Positions 34,461 through 43,929 of a stretch of 64,000 nt of DNA are shown here, piece by piece. Source of the stretch: Blastocatellia bacterium (GTDB lineage: Bacteria > Acidobacteriota > Blastocatellia > Pyrinomonadales > Pyrinomonadaceae); assembly GCA_003168335.1 (NCBI GenBank), contig PMSM01000011.1, positions 223,001 through 287,000 of the forward strand. Direction: 5' to 3'. Position numbers and translations under genes: made by a program. The notes beneath the pieces are model-generated. The model did no database searches and had not been told where the DNA came from. It worked only from the letters and a program-made list of their open reading frames with translations. The stretch's first letter is position 1. Each line of letters begins with the position of its first letter.

Positions 34461-37400
34461 TTAAAACTGAAATCGACCCTGAAACTCGATCACACGTCCG
34501 GCGAGACCGCGCTCGGCGCGACCGAAGAGCGCGTTCTGGACTTGCGTGCTCGGGCTGTTGAAATTGAATGGTTGCAGATTCAGGAGATTGAAGACATTGA
34601 AGAAGTTTGCCTTTATCTCAAAGAATCTTCCTTCGCCGAGTAGATGACTCAAACCGAACTTCTTGCTGACAGCCATGTCAATGTCAAAGTAACGCGGCCC
34701 GCGGAACGAGTTTCTGGCGATGCCGGGCAGTTGGAATCCTACTGGCGCCGCGGTGCTGAAGAAGGCCGGGCCACCGCCCGGGAAATTGCTGCCGGTGATG
34801 AACGCGTTGTTCGAGGTAGCAGTGCCCGCACCGCCGACATAAGAGACTGGCCGCACCGGACAGATACTCGGGCCACGCGTGCTGATGCACTGTCCGACCA
34901 CGGGAGTCCACGGAAATCCTGTATGCGCGGTAAGAATGCCGCTGAGTTGCCAACCGCCCAAGAGACTGCCGATCGCATCGTGACGGTTCCGGAGAATGGG
35001 CAAGTCCCAAAGTCCTGAGGCGACAAAGTTATGACGCACATCATAGTCCGAAGGACCAACTTCCTGACGCACGTCGAGCGGGTAAGTGGGATTCGTGTTG
35101 GCTGTGGGTCCTTCGTACGAGACGACGTCGGTACTCTTAGCAAAGCGATAGGTCATATCGAACTGAAAACCACCTGAAAACCGCCGCGTCAATCGCGCAA
35201 TCAAAGCATTGTAGCTGGCGTTCGTGTCCGGAGTTGGGAACAAAATGTTTGAGAAAAGGAACGTATCGTTGAAGATGAAACGTTCGTTGACAAGTCTGAC
35301 CAGCTTCCGGCTCTGGCTGCCCTGATAACCAACTTCGGCGACCAGCTTTGCCGGCAGGCTGTACTGTCCTTCGATCGAATACGTATAAACGTAAGGCGTC
35401 GGTACTTTGGCTGGCGCGCCGTAGATCTCTACCTGTGCGCCATTGGGCAAATTCGTCGGGATGCCGTTCGCGTTGAAGCCCGTCCTCAGCGCCGGGTTTG
35501 TCGGGTAGCTGAACGGGGAATTGTTCGCCCCGAGCGCATAGAGAATCTCGCCGCCATTGAAAGGCGTACTGAAATCCGAGGCTGAAGTGCCACAGCATAT
35601 TCCGTAGCGCGCAAAGAACGGTGGATTGCCGCGAGTGTTGGCGAATTCAAGTAGCGGAATGCGGTTGTAAGCGATGCCGAAACCTCCGCGCAGCACGAAC
35701 TTGCTTTCGTTGAGCAGCCCGTGAAACTTCTCGCCAGAGTTTGGGCTGTAGGCAAAGCCGAGGCGGGGCGCGAAGTTGTTTAGATCCGTGGGGTAGAGCG
35801 ATTTCACGACGGCGATGCTGGCGCCGGTTATCTCCTGACCGGTCGGGCCAAGAATGAAGTTGCTGAGTATCCCATTTTTCTCGGTCAGCGGAGCAAAGTA
35901 CTCCCACCGCAGACCGAGATTCACGGTCAAGTTGGGCCGCAGCTTCCAGTCATCCTGCGCGAAAAACGCGTCGGTCGATGAGCGGAAGTTGCGCTTTGAC
36001 TGCGCGGGTCCGCCCGTGCGAGGGTCGGCGTTAATCTGCTCGAACAGCGGCGCGTCGTTGGCAAAGTTGAATATGCCGGCGAAAGTATAGAGCGGCCGCG
36101 AACCCCCAGAGAGGTCATTATTGTCCTGCTCCCAACGCCGTTCTCCACCGAAGCTCCAACCGTGGTTTCCCCGCACCCAGCGGAACGTATCGCGGAATTC
36201 GAAAGTGTTTTCGGAAAAGATGCCGGGCGTCGTTTCAGATTGCGGTGCGCCCCAACGTAAGCGATCGAAAGGCAAGTCTTCGATCTCGATGCGCGGAATC
36301 CCGAAGTTCGTGGCTGCCGACGAAACGACTTCGTTGAAGGCAAAGCGGGTCGCATTGAAGCGCAACTCGTTAGTCTTGTTGGAAGAGATGGTCCGCGCCC
36401 AGGTGAGCATGCCGAACAAGTTCTGTGGCGCGGTGGTGACATCGCCCATGGGGCGGCTACGGCCAGCCGCATCGGCACCGACTCCTTTGAAGCGGGAAAT
36501 GTAAGAGCTGAAGGTGAGCGTGTCTTTGCTGGTAAGATTTACGTCGATGCGCGGATTAAACTGATTGCCGCGGCTGGTCGTCGGAACTGCGAGTTGCGCG
36601 AACTGGATATCTGGGATTCCATCCGGGCCACCGCCGCTCAGGTCGCCGAACGATATGTACTGGCCCTGGGCTCCGGCCAGACGACCGATGTCGAGACCGC
36701 CCGCCAACTGAGTACAGTTCGCGGCGTTGAAGCCCGCGAAGGCACAAGTGGCGGGTATAACGGAAACGACGCGCGGGGCGATACCTGGGTCGCTCAGGAT
36801 TTTTGCCGCGATGCTACCTGGCCGTCCTGATATTACCGCCTGCCTGAACTGCGCGGTTTCAATGAAGGCATTAACCGTGTCGGTGCTGTTGCTGCGCAAG
36901 CCTTCGTAGGAAAAAAAGAAAAAGGCGCGATTCTTCCCGCTCCAGATTGGGCCGCCGACGCTGCCGCCAAACTGGTCAAGGTGCTGGTTCACTCGGATTC
37001 CCGGTGCACCATTGGGACCGCCGTATTTATTAATGGCGTTTAGTCCGGGACTGTTGTTCTTGAGAAAGAGACTGCCGTGAAACTGCTTGGTGCCATTCTG
37101 CGAGACTGTCAGTATCTGCGCGCCGGAGTTGCGCCCGTACTCTGCCGAGTAGACGTTGGCGATGACGCGCACTTCTTTGACTGATTCCTGGTTCGGGGTA
37201 ATTACCGCCGCGCCACCGTTAGTCAAACTATTCACGCTGGTGCCGTCGATCTGGTAATTGTTGGAAGTTATCCGCTGACCGTTGGCTGAGATTTGCGGTT
37301 GATTCTCTGTCTGAAAAATTGATCGGCTTGACCCGCCGGGCCCGGCAGTGTTAGGTAAACTTACCGCGCCGCCTGTGCCACCACGCGCGGAGTCGCCGAA

Positions 37401-37901
37401 TACTCCGGGAGTCAATCGCAGTAACTCGTAAGGGTCGCGTCCAAATTGTGGCAGGCTGCGGACCTCTTGCGTAGTGATTGCCTTGTCGACATTTGCGTTT
37501 TCGGTTTCTAGAGTTTGCGCGGTTTCCTGAGTCACGGTAACAGTCGCACTTACGTCACCAGGCTCGAGCGCAACGTCGATGCCTTGAACTGCTTCGGCAT
37601 TAACCACAACGTTGTCGAAGACTTTCTGCTTGAATCCGGCCTTTTCGACGGCTAGTTTATATTTGCCCGGCGACAGACCCGATATTCTGTAGAAGCCTTC
37701 ACCACTGGCTGTGGTCTCCTGCGTCTTTCCAGTCTCGGTATTTGTCAGGGTAACTTTAGCTTCGGGCACAAGCCCCCCCGCGTTGTCGGTAACCGTGCCT
37801 TGAATGCCCGCTTTGAATTGAGCGTTGGCCGCCCCGACCGCAAACATTAGGAAAAGCCCGCAGGCTATAACGCGGACCAAAGTGAATATGGTTCGATTCA
37901 T
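34461..37901 (-). CDS. TonB-dependent receptor, Oar-like, with carboxypeptidase-regulatory domain
   Basis: 1146 residues. A signal peptide is followed by a CarboxypepD_reg-like domain at about 30-115 ('GIQGTVTDNAGGLVPEAKVTL', shortened here), a plug region at about 130-260 ('LPQFGRDPYELLRLTPG'), and a long beta-barrel ending in phenylalanine ('EFQGRFQF'), as outer-membrane proteins do. This is the expanded acidobacterial receptor class. It imports a large ligand, probably a glycan or glycopeptide, using TonB energy. It is flanked by TPR, CRTAC1 and glycosidase genes, which supports a polymer-uptake role. A strong terminator follows. Confidence 0.92.
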   Translation of the reverse strand: MNRTIFTLVRVIACGLFLMFAVGAANAQFKAGIQGTVTDNAGGLVPEAKVTLTNTETGKTQETTASGEGFYRISGLSPGKYKLAVEKAGFKQKVFDNVVVNAEAVQGIDVALEPGDVSATVTVTQETAQTLETENANVDKAITTQEVRSLPQFGRDPYELLRLTPGVFGDSARGGTGGAVSLPNTAGPGGSSRSIFQTENQPQISANGQRITSNNYQIDGTSVNSLTNGGAAVITPNQESVKEVRVIANVYSAEYGRNSGAQILTVSQNGTKQFHGSLFLKNNSPGLNAINKYGGPNGAPGIRVNQHLDQFGGSVGGPIWSGKNRAFFFFSYEGLRSNSTDTVNAFIETAQFRQAVISGRPGSIAAKILSDPGIAPRVVSVIPATCAFAGFNAANCTQLAGGLDIGRLAGAQGQYISFGDLSGGGPDGIPDIQFAQLAVPTTSRGNQFNPRIDVNLTSKDTLTFSSYISRFKGVGADAAGRSRPMGDVTTAPQNLFGMLTWARTISSNKTNELRFNATRFAFNEVVSSAATNFGIPRIEIEDLPFDRLRWGAPQSETTPGIFSENTFEFRDTFRWVRGNHGWSFGGERRWEQDNNDLSGGSRPLYTFAGIFNFANDAPLFEQINADPRTGGPAQSKRNFRSSTDAFFAQDDWKLRPNLTVNLGLRWEYFAPLTEKNGILSNFILGPTGQEITGASIAVVKSLYPTDLNNFAPRLGFAYSPNSGEKFHGLLNESKFVLRGGFGIAYNRIPLLEFANTRGNPPFFARYGICCGTSASDFSTPFNGGEILYALGANNSPFSYPTNPALRTGFNANGIPTNLPNGAQVEIYGAPAKVPTPYVYTYSIEGQYSLPAKLVAEVGYQGSQSRKLVRLVNERFIFNDTFLFSNILFPTPDTNASYNALIARLTRRFSGGFQFDMTYRFAKSTDVVSYEGPTANTNPTYPLDVRQEVGPSDYDVRHNFVASGLWDLPILRNRHDAIGSLLGGWQLSGILTAHTGFPWTPVVGQCISTRGPSICPVRPVSYVGGAGTATSNNAFITGSNFPGGGPAFFSTAAPVGFQLPGIARNSFRGPRYFDIDMAVSKKFGLSHLLGEGRFFEIKANFFNVFNLLNLQPFNFNSPSTQVQNALFGRAERGLAGRVIEFQGRFQF

Positions 37902-38268
37902 TAAGTAAGGCCCTCCTGGGGCCCGTGGGATCTACTTCTTCAGCAATAAGCGTCCAAATCGTTGCCTTGACCACCCACCCCCATCGGGGAATCGATCCGC
38001 CGAGGTGCAGACCATAACTTTCAGGGGGGATTTCCTAAATATCGCTGGCGCACATTACACCGGGGCAAAAACGTTTGTATGTGCGCTAACGCACGGAGGG
38101 GGAATTATTAATAGCACCAAGAAATCACGTCCTGCCCGAACAATGCTTGCATCAAAGTCAGCTTCATCCGGCCATGTCTCACCACAAAGGAGCCCACTCC
38201 TGGCCTCATCGGTGTAAGATGGTGCCGCCTTGACAATCTTTTTGGCGCTTGGTGCGAAAGGAATTCTA
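37902..38268. other. Divergent intergenic region of the TonB receptor
   Basis: No gene visible. It contains the palindrome GTGCG-CTAA-CGCAC at 38081-38094, related to the one upstream of the desaturase, plus a nearby GCGCACA half site at 38049. It should hold the receptor promoter and that of the gene at 38269. Confidence 0.5.
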
Positions 38269-38787
38269 ATGATGAATTTCAAACGATACTTCCTTGCCAG
38301 CTCCGTTTTGCTGTCTGTCATTTGTTCCGGACCGGCCCTCGTAGTCGCTCAAGATTTCGCAACTGTACTCGCGGGCGCGGAACTCACGCGGGTTGTGCCA
38401 CCGGGATTCTATTTCCAGGGACTGAGTGCGCCAACGCAAATGCGCAATGCCGCCGCGGCCAGGTTTGGTAGCAAACGTTACGTCGTTGCTGGACTCGTCG
38501 ACACTTCCGGATACGCAGCCGATGTGCGCGCCAAGTATGAAGGGTTCTTCATCACGGATTCGCCGATTACGATTAATGGCTCAGAACTCGCCACCGGCGC
38601 ATACGGATTTGGTCTTAGCGATAGCGGCAAGATGCAGATTCTGGACCTGGCCGGCAATCAAATTCTCTCCGTCTCAACGACGAATGACAGCGCGTTGAAA
38701 AGGCCGCGTCCATTGATGATGATGAGAGCGGTGAATGGGATTCGATTCTACTACGGGAAAGACTTCGTCACGATTGCGGCTAAATAG
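38269..38787 (+). CDS. Uncharacterised secreted protein
   Basis: 172 residues from ATG 38269, preceded by GAAAGGAA; the track's earlier start adds unsupported residues. 'FLASSVLLSVICSGPALVVAQ' is a signal peptide. The mature part is a small beta-rich domain ('YVVAGLVDTSGYAADVRAKYEGFFI'). No enzyme motif. Homologues in acidobacterial envelope regions are likely but I cannot name the family. Confidence 0.72.
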   Translation: MMNFKRYFLASSVLLSVICSGPALVVAQDFATVLAGAELTRVVPPGFYFQGLSAPTQMRNAAAARFGSKRYVVAGLVDTSGYAADVRAKYEGFFITDSPITINGSELATGAYGFGLSDSGKMQILDLAGNQILSVSTTNDSALKRPRPLMMMRAVNGIRFYYGKDFVTIAAK

Positions 38788-38825
38788 ATGGTGTCCTGTC
38801 TCTAAAGTTCGTTGAAATAAAGCGA

Positions 38826-39081
38826 CCAGCCTGCGGAGCAGGCGTCAGCATAAAGCCTGGGGTTGAGCACAGCGGAACCCCAGGGTTCGAATCAACAATC
38901 ATCATGAGCCCGCGAAAGCGAGCGGCAGGGCGGTCGCTTTAGGAGCGGCGAGCGATGAAATACAGCAAGCGTACGTTGGGGTTCACGTTGTCGCCCGCTG
39001 GCGCGGGTTCGGAATCTTTTTCTTGACTCGTTCCTGGGGCTTACACCCCAGGCTTTATGCTGACGCCTGCTCCGCAGGCTG
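38826..39081. repeat. Nested-palindrome intergenic element D with perfect 36-bp terminal inverted repeats
   Basis: The left arm (38826-38861) begins CAGCCTGCGGAGCAGG and ends AAAGCCTGGGG; the right arm (39046-39081) is its exact reverse complement. Each arm also contains a CCTGCggaGCAGG hairpin. The interior has GAGCCCGCGAAAGCG and GCCCGCTGGCGCGGGT blocks. There is no ORF. Element G at 60725-60997 has the same order of blocks. It lies in the 367-bp gap before the large CRTAC1 gene. Confidence 0.88.
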
Positions 39082-39154
39082 ATCTACTGCTTTCGCAGTC
39101 TATTTCAGGCAGCTTTAGTGACACGACACCAGTTGGTGGCATCCTAGACCCGAG

Positions 39155-42100
39155 ATGAGATCCTCGACTTCCTGCTTCATTCTTACTGCGCTGTTCCTTT
39201 TCTTGGTCATTGGCACTTCGACGTTGATGAATCATGCGGGCGTGATGGGCTTGTCTCGGGCAAGCGGTTCTGAGGATCAACGGGCCTTCGAACAACGTGA
39301 AGCCGCTTATCGTGCCAACAATATCGGTGCTGCGTTGCTGGAACAATACAAAGCGAAGGAGGCGGTTGAGTCTTTCACTCGCGCGCTGGAAATCAAACCG
39401 GACCTTTTAGTAGCACGGATAAATCTTAGTATCGCTCTCTATTACTTGCCTGACGCCGACGGCGCGAAACGTGCCGCCGAGAAAGCGCTGACACAGGATG
39501 CGAATGCGCCGCAACTACACTACATTCTCGGACTGATTGCCCGCGCCCAGAATCGCTTCGACGAAGCGATCGGGGAGTTTCAAAAAGTTCTGCAGATCGA
39601 TCCGGACGACGTTGGTGCAAACATCAATGTCGGACAACTCGTTGCACAGCAGAAAAAGTCCGCGGAAGCGATTGCCGCGTTTCGTAAGGCGATTAACGCC
39701 GAACCGTACAACGAAACCGCGCTCTACAATCTGGGGCTCCTGCTCACGCGCACGGGTCACAGAGAAGAAGGGCAGGGACTACTTCAGAAATTCCAACAAC
39801 TGAAACAAAGCGGCGCGGGCACCACACTGGGAACAAACTATCTCGAGGGCGGACACTACGCGGAGGCTGTGGTTTCGTCGGGCACGGAAGCGGAGCTGGT
39901 TGATAAGACCACACCGGATGTCGTCTTTACTGACTCGTCTGAAACGGCGCTGCCGCCGTTTCGCGATTTGAAGATCCCAAAGAGCCAGATCCTTGGACAG
40001 TGGGGTGGGGACATAGCGCTCTTCGATTTCGACGGCGATGGTGATCTTGATCTCATCGAAGTCGCAAGCGGATCACAACGGCTCTTGCGCAACGACGGGG
40101 GGAAGTTTACTGAAATAACCGGGCAGTCGGGCGATCTCGCGAAAGATGTAGACGGAATCGCGATGGCCGTAGTCGCGGGTGATTTCGATAACGATGGTCG
40201 GCCGGACCTGTTCGTGCTCCGATACGGCAAGAGCAGTCTCTATCACAACGACGGCGGCGGGCGCTTCACGGATGTGACGACAGCCGCAAAGATTCCCAAC
40301 TACAAATATCTCTCGCGCTCGGTTGCGTTTGTGGATTATGACCATGATGGGGACCTCGACATCTTCATTGGCGGCGGGAGTGATCCAACCGATGCTCTGA
40401 AGTCGGAAAAGGTCTTAGACAAGCATCCTCCCAACTTCCTCTACGAGATTAGCGTTATCTCACCTGCTGCTCCCGGCATGCTCTTGCGTAACAATGGTAA
40501 TGGCACTTTCACCGACCAGACAACGGCGGCGAAACTCTCTGAGCCGATGGAGACGTTGGCAGTCGTGCCTACAGATTATGACGACCGGCGAGATGTCGAT
40601 CTGCTTGTCGCGAGCGGGAATCAAGTTGTCCTTTGGCGCAACATGCGGGACGGCACGTTTCGCAACGTCGTTAATGACGTCGGTTTGAGTTTGAGTTCGG
40701 ACAAACTCAACCTGATATCAAGCGTTGCGGTTGGCGACTTAAACAAAGACGGCTATCCGGATTTCTATTTCGCCAGGGGCGAGTGGGCTGGGTATTTTGC
40801 CATGAGTGATGGCAAGGGGCATTTTCAACTTAAGCGTGGGCCAGGCGAGCTGACGGTTGAGCCAGACTCACCATCAGCAAAGTACAACAATGCGTCGCAG
40901 TTCATAGACTATGACAATGATGGATTGCTCGATCTGGTCACCGTCGTAACGACCCTCGGCGAATCTGCGGGCTTGCGACTGCGCATCTGGCGTAACACCG
41001 GCGATGGTTGGGTGGATGTAAGTGACAAGGCAGCACCGAGTATTAAAGCCCGCGTGCCCTACATCACGGATGGCCCGGGACGACGTTTGTTAGTAAGCGG
41101 CGACCTTGATGGCGACGGTGATACTGATCTGATCTTTGGAACAATCGCCGGTGGCCTGAAGCTTGCGCGCAACGACGGTGGCAATCGAAATCATTCTGTT
41201 GCCGTGAATCTCCGTGGCCGCGTTAGCAACAAGAGCGCGGTCGAAGCGAAAGTCGAAATGCGCGCGGGCAGTCTATATCAGAAGCTTGAGACTTACTCGG
41301 CGTCGCCGGCGCCGGCGCCGGCTGATTTGATCTTTGGCTTGGGCAAACGCGATAAGCCCGATGCAGTGCGCGTACTTTGGCCCGCGGGAATTGTCCAGGC
41401 TGAAACTGAATTTCCAATCGGAAAGGGACCACTTGGCTTCATCTCGCTCAACCTCACCGAACTCGATCGCAAACCGTCGTCGTGTCCTTATCTATATACC
41501 TGGAACGGTGAACGGTTTGAGTTCGTCACCGATTTTATGGGCGGCGGCGAGATGGGCTACCTCGAAGAGCCCGGCCGCTACAACCAGCCGGACCCGGACG
41601 AGTACGTCCGCATTCGCGGCGAGCAATTAAAAGAAAGGAATGGCCGTTATGAACTGCGCATCACCGACGAGCTTGAGGAGGCAATGTTCGTGGATCGTTT
41701 GCAGCTTCTGGTCGTGGCGCATCCGTTGGGCACCGAAGTCTATCCGAACGAAGGCATGAGCGACCCGCCGAAAGCTTCGAAATTGTTTCTAACGCACAAC
41801 GCGCGACCGCCCTTGAGCGCGGTTGACGATCATGGGAGCGATGTACTCGATCGCATCGCTACACTTGATCGGCGCTATCCGGATAATTTCAAACTCGATC
41901 GCATTCGCGGGTATGGAGCAGAACATTCGCTTACCTTGAAATTGGCTGAGCCCGCTTCATCGAGAAACGCAAGCTCGAGAACAGTCTTGCTTTTGACCGG
42001 CTGGACCGATTATGCCTGGTCCAGCGATAACGTTGCGGCTGCACAAGCTGGGAAGGCGATGACATCGCCCGCGTTGCAGGTCAAGGACGAAAAGGGAAGC

Positions 42101-42772
42101 TGGCGCACAGTCATCGCAGACATTGGAATACCGGTGGGCCGTCCGCAAACGGTCACGGTTGACCTGACGGGCAAGTTTCTGAGCGCTAGCCGCGAAGTGC
42201 GAATCGTTACAAACATGCGCATCTACTGGGACCAGATCCTGGTAGACACGTCGGATGGCAATTCACCAACGCAGGTCATGCGGCTCGATCCGGTTCGCGC
42301 TGATCTACGTTGGCGCGGTTTCTCGGATGAAGTGACTCCCGATAGTCGTGAGCCGTTCGGCTATGACTACCAGCGAGTGTCGTTTACTTCGCCGTGGAAG
42401 GTGATGACCGGTCATTACACACGCGAAGGCGACGTACGACAGTTACTTTCGAAGAGCGATGATATGTTTGCCATCTGTCGTCCCGGCGACGAGATTAGTC
42501 TTTCATTCGACGCGACGGCGCTTGCGCCCCTGCCGGCTGGTTGGACGCGCACTTTCCTGCTGTACGCAGACGGTTTCAGCAAAGAGATGGACATCAACTC
42601 CGCGAGCCCCGATCAGCTTGCGCCTTTGCCGTTTCATGGCATGAGCCGTTATCCATACAAGTGGCCAGAGCACTATCCATTGACTGAAGAACGCAAGAAA
42701 TATATTGAGAAATACAACACGCGCGTGGTTACTTCGACGGTGCCCTCGATCGGGACGGCCATGGTTCGATAA
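39155..42772 (+). CDS. Large exported TPR + FG-GAP + ASPIC/UnbV-region fusion protein
   Basis: 1205 residues. After a signal peptide, TPR units occupy about 50-220 ('AAYRANNIGAALLEQYKAKEA', 'LHYILGLIARAQNRFDEAIG'). FG-GAP loops (DFDGDGDLD, DFDNDGRPD, DYDHDGDLD, DLDGDGDTD) span about 280-680, followed by an ASPIC/UnbV-like region with 'VRVLWPAGIVQAE'. The last 430 residues ('YLYTWNGERFEFVTDFMGG' onward) form an extra domain absent from its three CRTAC1 neighbours. The fusion mirrors the adjacent TPR and CRTAC1 genes at 24-28 kb. Likely envelope-located; function unknown. Confidence 0.88.
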   Translation: MRSSTSCFILTALFLFLVIGTSTLMNHAGVMGLSRASGSEDQRAFEQREAAYRANNIGAALLEQYKAKEAVESFTRALEIKPDLLVARINLSIALYYLPDADGAKRAAEKALTQDANAPQLHYILGLIARAQNRFDEAIGEFQKVLQIDPDDVGANINVGQLVAQQKKSAEAIAAFRKAINAEPYNETALYNLGLLLTRTGHREEGQGLLQKFQQLKQSGAGTTLGTNYLEGGHYAEAVVSSGTEAELVDKTTPDVVFTDSSETALPPFRDLKIPKSQILGQWGGDIALFDFDGDGDLDLIEVASGSQRLLRNDGGKFTEITGQSGDLAKDVDGIAMAVVAGDFDNDGRPDLFVLRYGKSSLYHNDGGGRFTDVTTAAKIPNYKYLSRSVAFVDYDHDGDLDIFIGGGSDPTDALKSEKVLDKHPPNFLYEISVISPAAPGMLLRNNGNGTFTDQTTAAKLSEPMETLAVVPTDYDDRRDVDLLVASGNQVVLWRNMRDGTFRNVVNDVGLSLSSDKLNLISSVAVGDLNKDGYPDFYFARGEWAGYFAMSDGKGHFQLKRGPGELTVEPDSPSAKYNNASQFIDYDNDGLLDLVTVVTTLGESAGLRLRIWRNTGDGWVDVSDKAAPSIKARVPYITDGPGRRLLVSGDLDGDGDTDLIFGTIAGGLKLARNDGGNRNHSVAVNLRGRVSNKSAVEAKVEMRAGSLYQKLETYSASPAPAPADLIFGLGKRDKPDAVRVLWPAGIVQAETEFPIGKGPLGFISLNLTELDRKPSSCPYLYTWNGERFEFVTDFMGGGEMGYLEEPGRYNQPDPDEYVRIRGEQLKERNGRYELRITDELEEAMFVDRLQLLVVAHPLGTEVYPNEGMSDPPKASKLFLTHNARPPLSAVDDHGSDVLDRIATLDRRYPDNFKLDRIRGYGAEHSLTLKLAEPASSRNASSRTVLLLTGWTDYAWSSDNVAAAQAGKAMTSPALQVKDEKGSWRTVIADIGIPVGRPQTVTVDLTGKFLSASREVRIVTNMRIYWDQILVDTSDGNSPTQVMRLDPVRADLRWRGFSDEVTPDSREPFGYDYQRVSFTSPWKVMTGHYTREGDVRQLLSKSDDMFAICRPGDEISLSFDATALAPLPAGWTRTFLLYADGFSKEMDINSASPDQLAPLPFHGMSRYPYKWPEHYPLTEERKKYIEKYNTRVVTSTVPSIGTAMVR

Positions 42773-42773
42773 T

Positions 42774-42908
42774 CCGCAGATTACACAGATTGCACAGATT
42801 AGGCAGTTAACAAGTAGATTACCTCGCTGCTAATCAGATCGTTTTGACGTATCGTCTCTGATCGTCTTTCTTTCATTTCCCTATCTGCGAAATCTGTGTA
42901 ATCTGCGG
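42774..42908. repeat. Inverted-repeat element with perfect 18-bp ends
   Basis: CCGCAGATTACACAGATT (42774-42791) and AATCTGTGTAATCTGCGG (42891-42908) are exact inverted copies bounding 135 bp. The element begins 2 bp after one stop codon and ends 10 bp before the nitrilase ATG. It may be a small non-autonomous mobile element; no target-site duplication was identified. Confidence 0.75.
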
Positions 42909-42918
42909 ACAATTTCTT

Positions 42919-43929
42919 ATGGAACACATTCGATACTCAGTTGCCGCCTGTCAGGTCGACATGCCGAATCCAGTTGAGCGCCGGGCAATGCGCGCTAACA
43001 CCGATCGCATGCTCTCAATGATCGACTCGGCGGTGGCGGGCGCTGCGCCTTTCCTGCCGGTGCGGCTCGCTGTCTTTCCCGAATTTGCCCATTCGGCACC
43101 GGTATTCGAAACCGCGTCAGAGTTGATCGAGAAACTTGCGATCACAATACCTAATGACCACACGGAGCGTTTGCAGCAGAAAGCTCGCGAGCACGACATC
43201 TTTATTCAGAGTGGATCCCTTCTGGAAGTTGATCCGAAGTGGCCGGGTCATGTTTTCAATACGACCTGCCTGATTGGTCCCAACGGGATTCTTTACAAAT
43301 ATCGGAAAGTGAACACGTGGATTCCTTACGAAGTGCACACGAGTCCACACGACCTGGAAGGTTACGATGAACCTCTCTTTCCGGTTGCGGACACCTCGAT
43401 CGGCCGGATTGGCTGTGCTACTTGTTATGACTGGTTGTTTCCCGAAGCAATGCGCCAGCTCGCCGCGAATGGCGCAGAGATCATGATTCGCGTTTCGGCT
43501 TACATGGATCCGTGGGGCGCGACAGAGCCGATGGCCTGGTGGACGGTCATTAATCGCGCGCGCGCCATCGAGAACATTGCGTACGTCGTCGCGGCGAATC
43601 AGGGCGCGAGTTTGAAACATTATCCACCGTATTCATGGCCGGGTGGCAGTCAGGTGGTCGATTTCGACGGACGATTGCTGGCTGAAGCTTCGCCGGGACC
43701 AGGCGAGCGAATCGTTGTCGCGCCGATAGATGTTTCCGCCTTGCGCCACGAACGCGCTTCTCGGCGCGGGCATCACATGCTCGCGCACCTGCGCACGGAA
43801 GCGTATCCGGTCTATCAGCGTCATCAGTATCCACCGAAGATGAAGGACGACAAGAATATTTCTTACGAACGAAACAACGAGTTGATTGACGAAGCCAAGC
43901 GGCGACTAGACTCTTCGAACAACGATTGA
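42919..43929 (+). CDS. Nitrilase-superfamily carbon-nitrogen hydrolase
   Basis: 336 residues with the full Glu-Lys-Cys triad: E55 ('VFPEFAHS'), K130 ('YKYRKVNTW') and C169 ('IGCATCYDW'). The family hydrolyses nitriles, amides or carbamoyl groups. Length and the long 'FNTTCLIGPNGILYKYRK' loop fit an amidase/formamidase-like branch, but the substrate is not readable. No signal peptide, so cytoplasmic. Its stop codon abuts the ATG of the next CRTAC1 gene, indicating coupled translation of unrelated products. Confidence 0.88.
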   Translation: MEHIRYSVAACQVDMPNPVERRAMRANTDRMLSMIDSAVAGAAPFLPVRLAVFPEFAHSAPVFETASELIEKLAITIPNDHTERLQQKAREHDIFIQSGSLLEVDPKWPGHVFNTTCLIGPNGILYKYRKVNTWIPYEVHTSPHDLEGYDEPLFPVADTSIGRIGCATCYDWLFPEAMRQLAANGAEIMIRVSAYMDPWGATEPMAWWTVINRARAIENIAYVVAANQGASLKHYPPYSWPGGSQVVDFDGRLLAEASPGPGERIVVAPIDVSALRHERASRRGHHMLAHLRTEAYPVYQRHQYPPKMKDDKNISYERNNELIDEAKRRLDSSNND

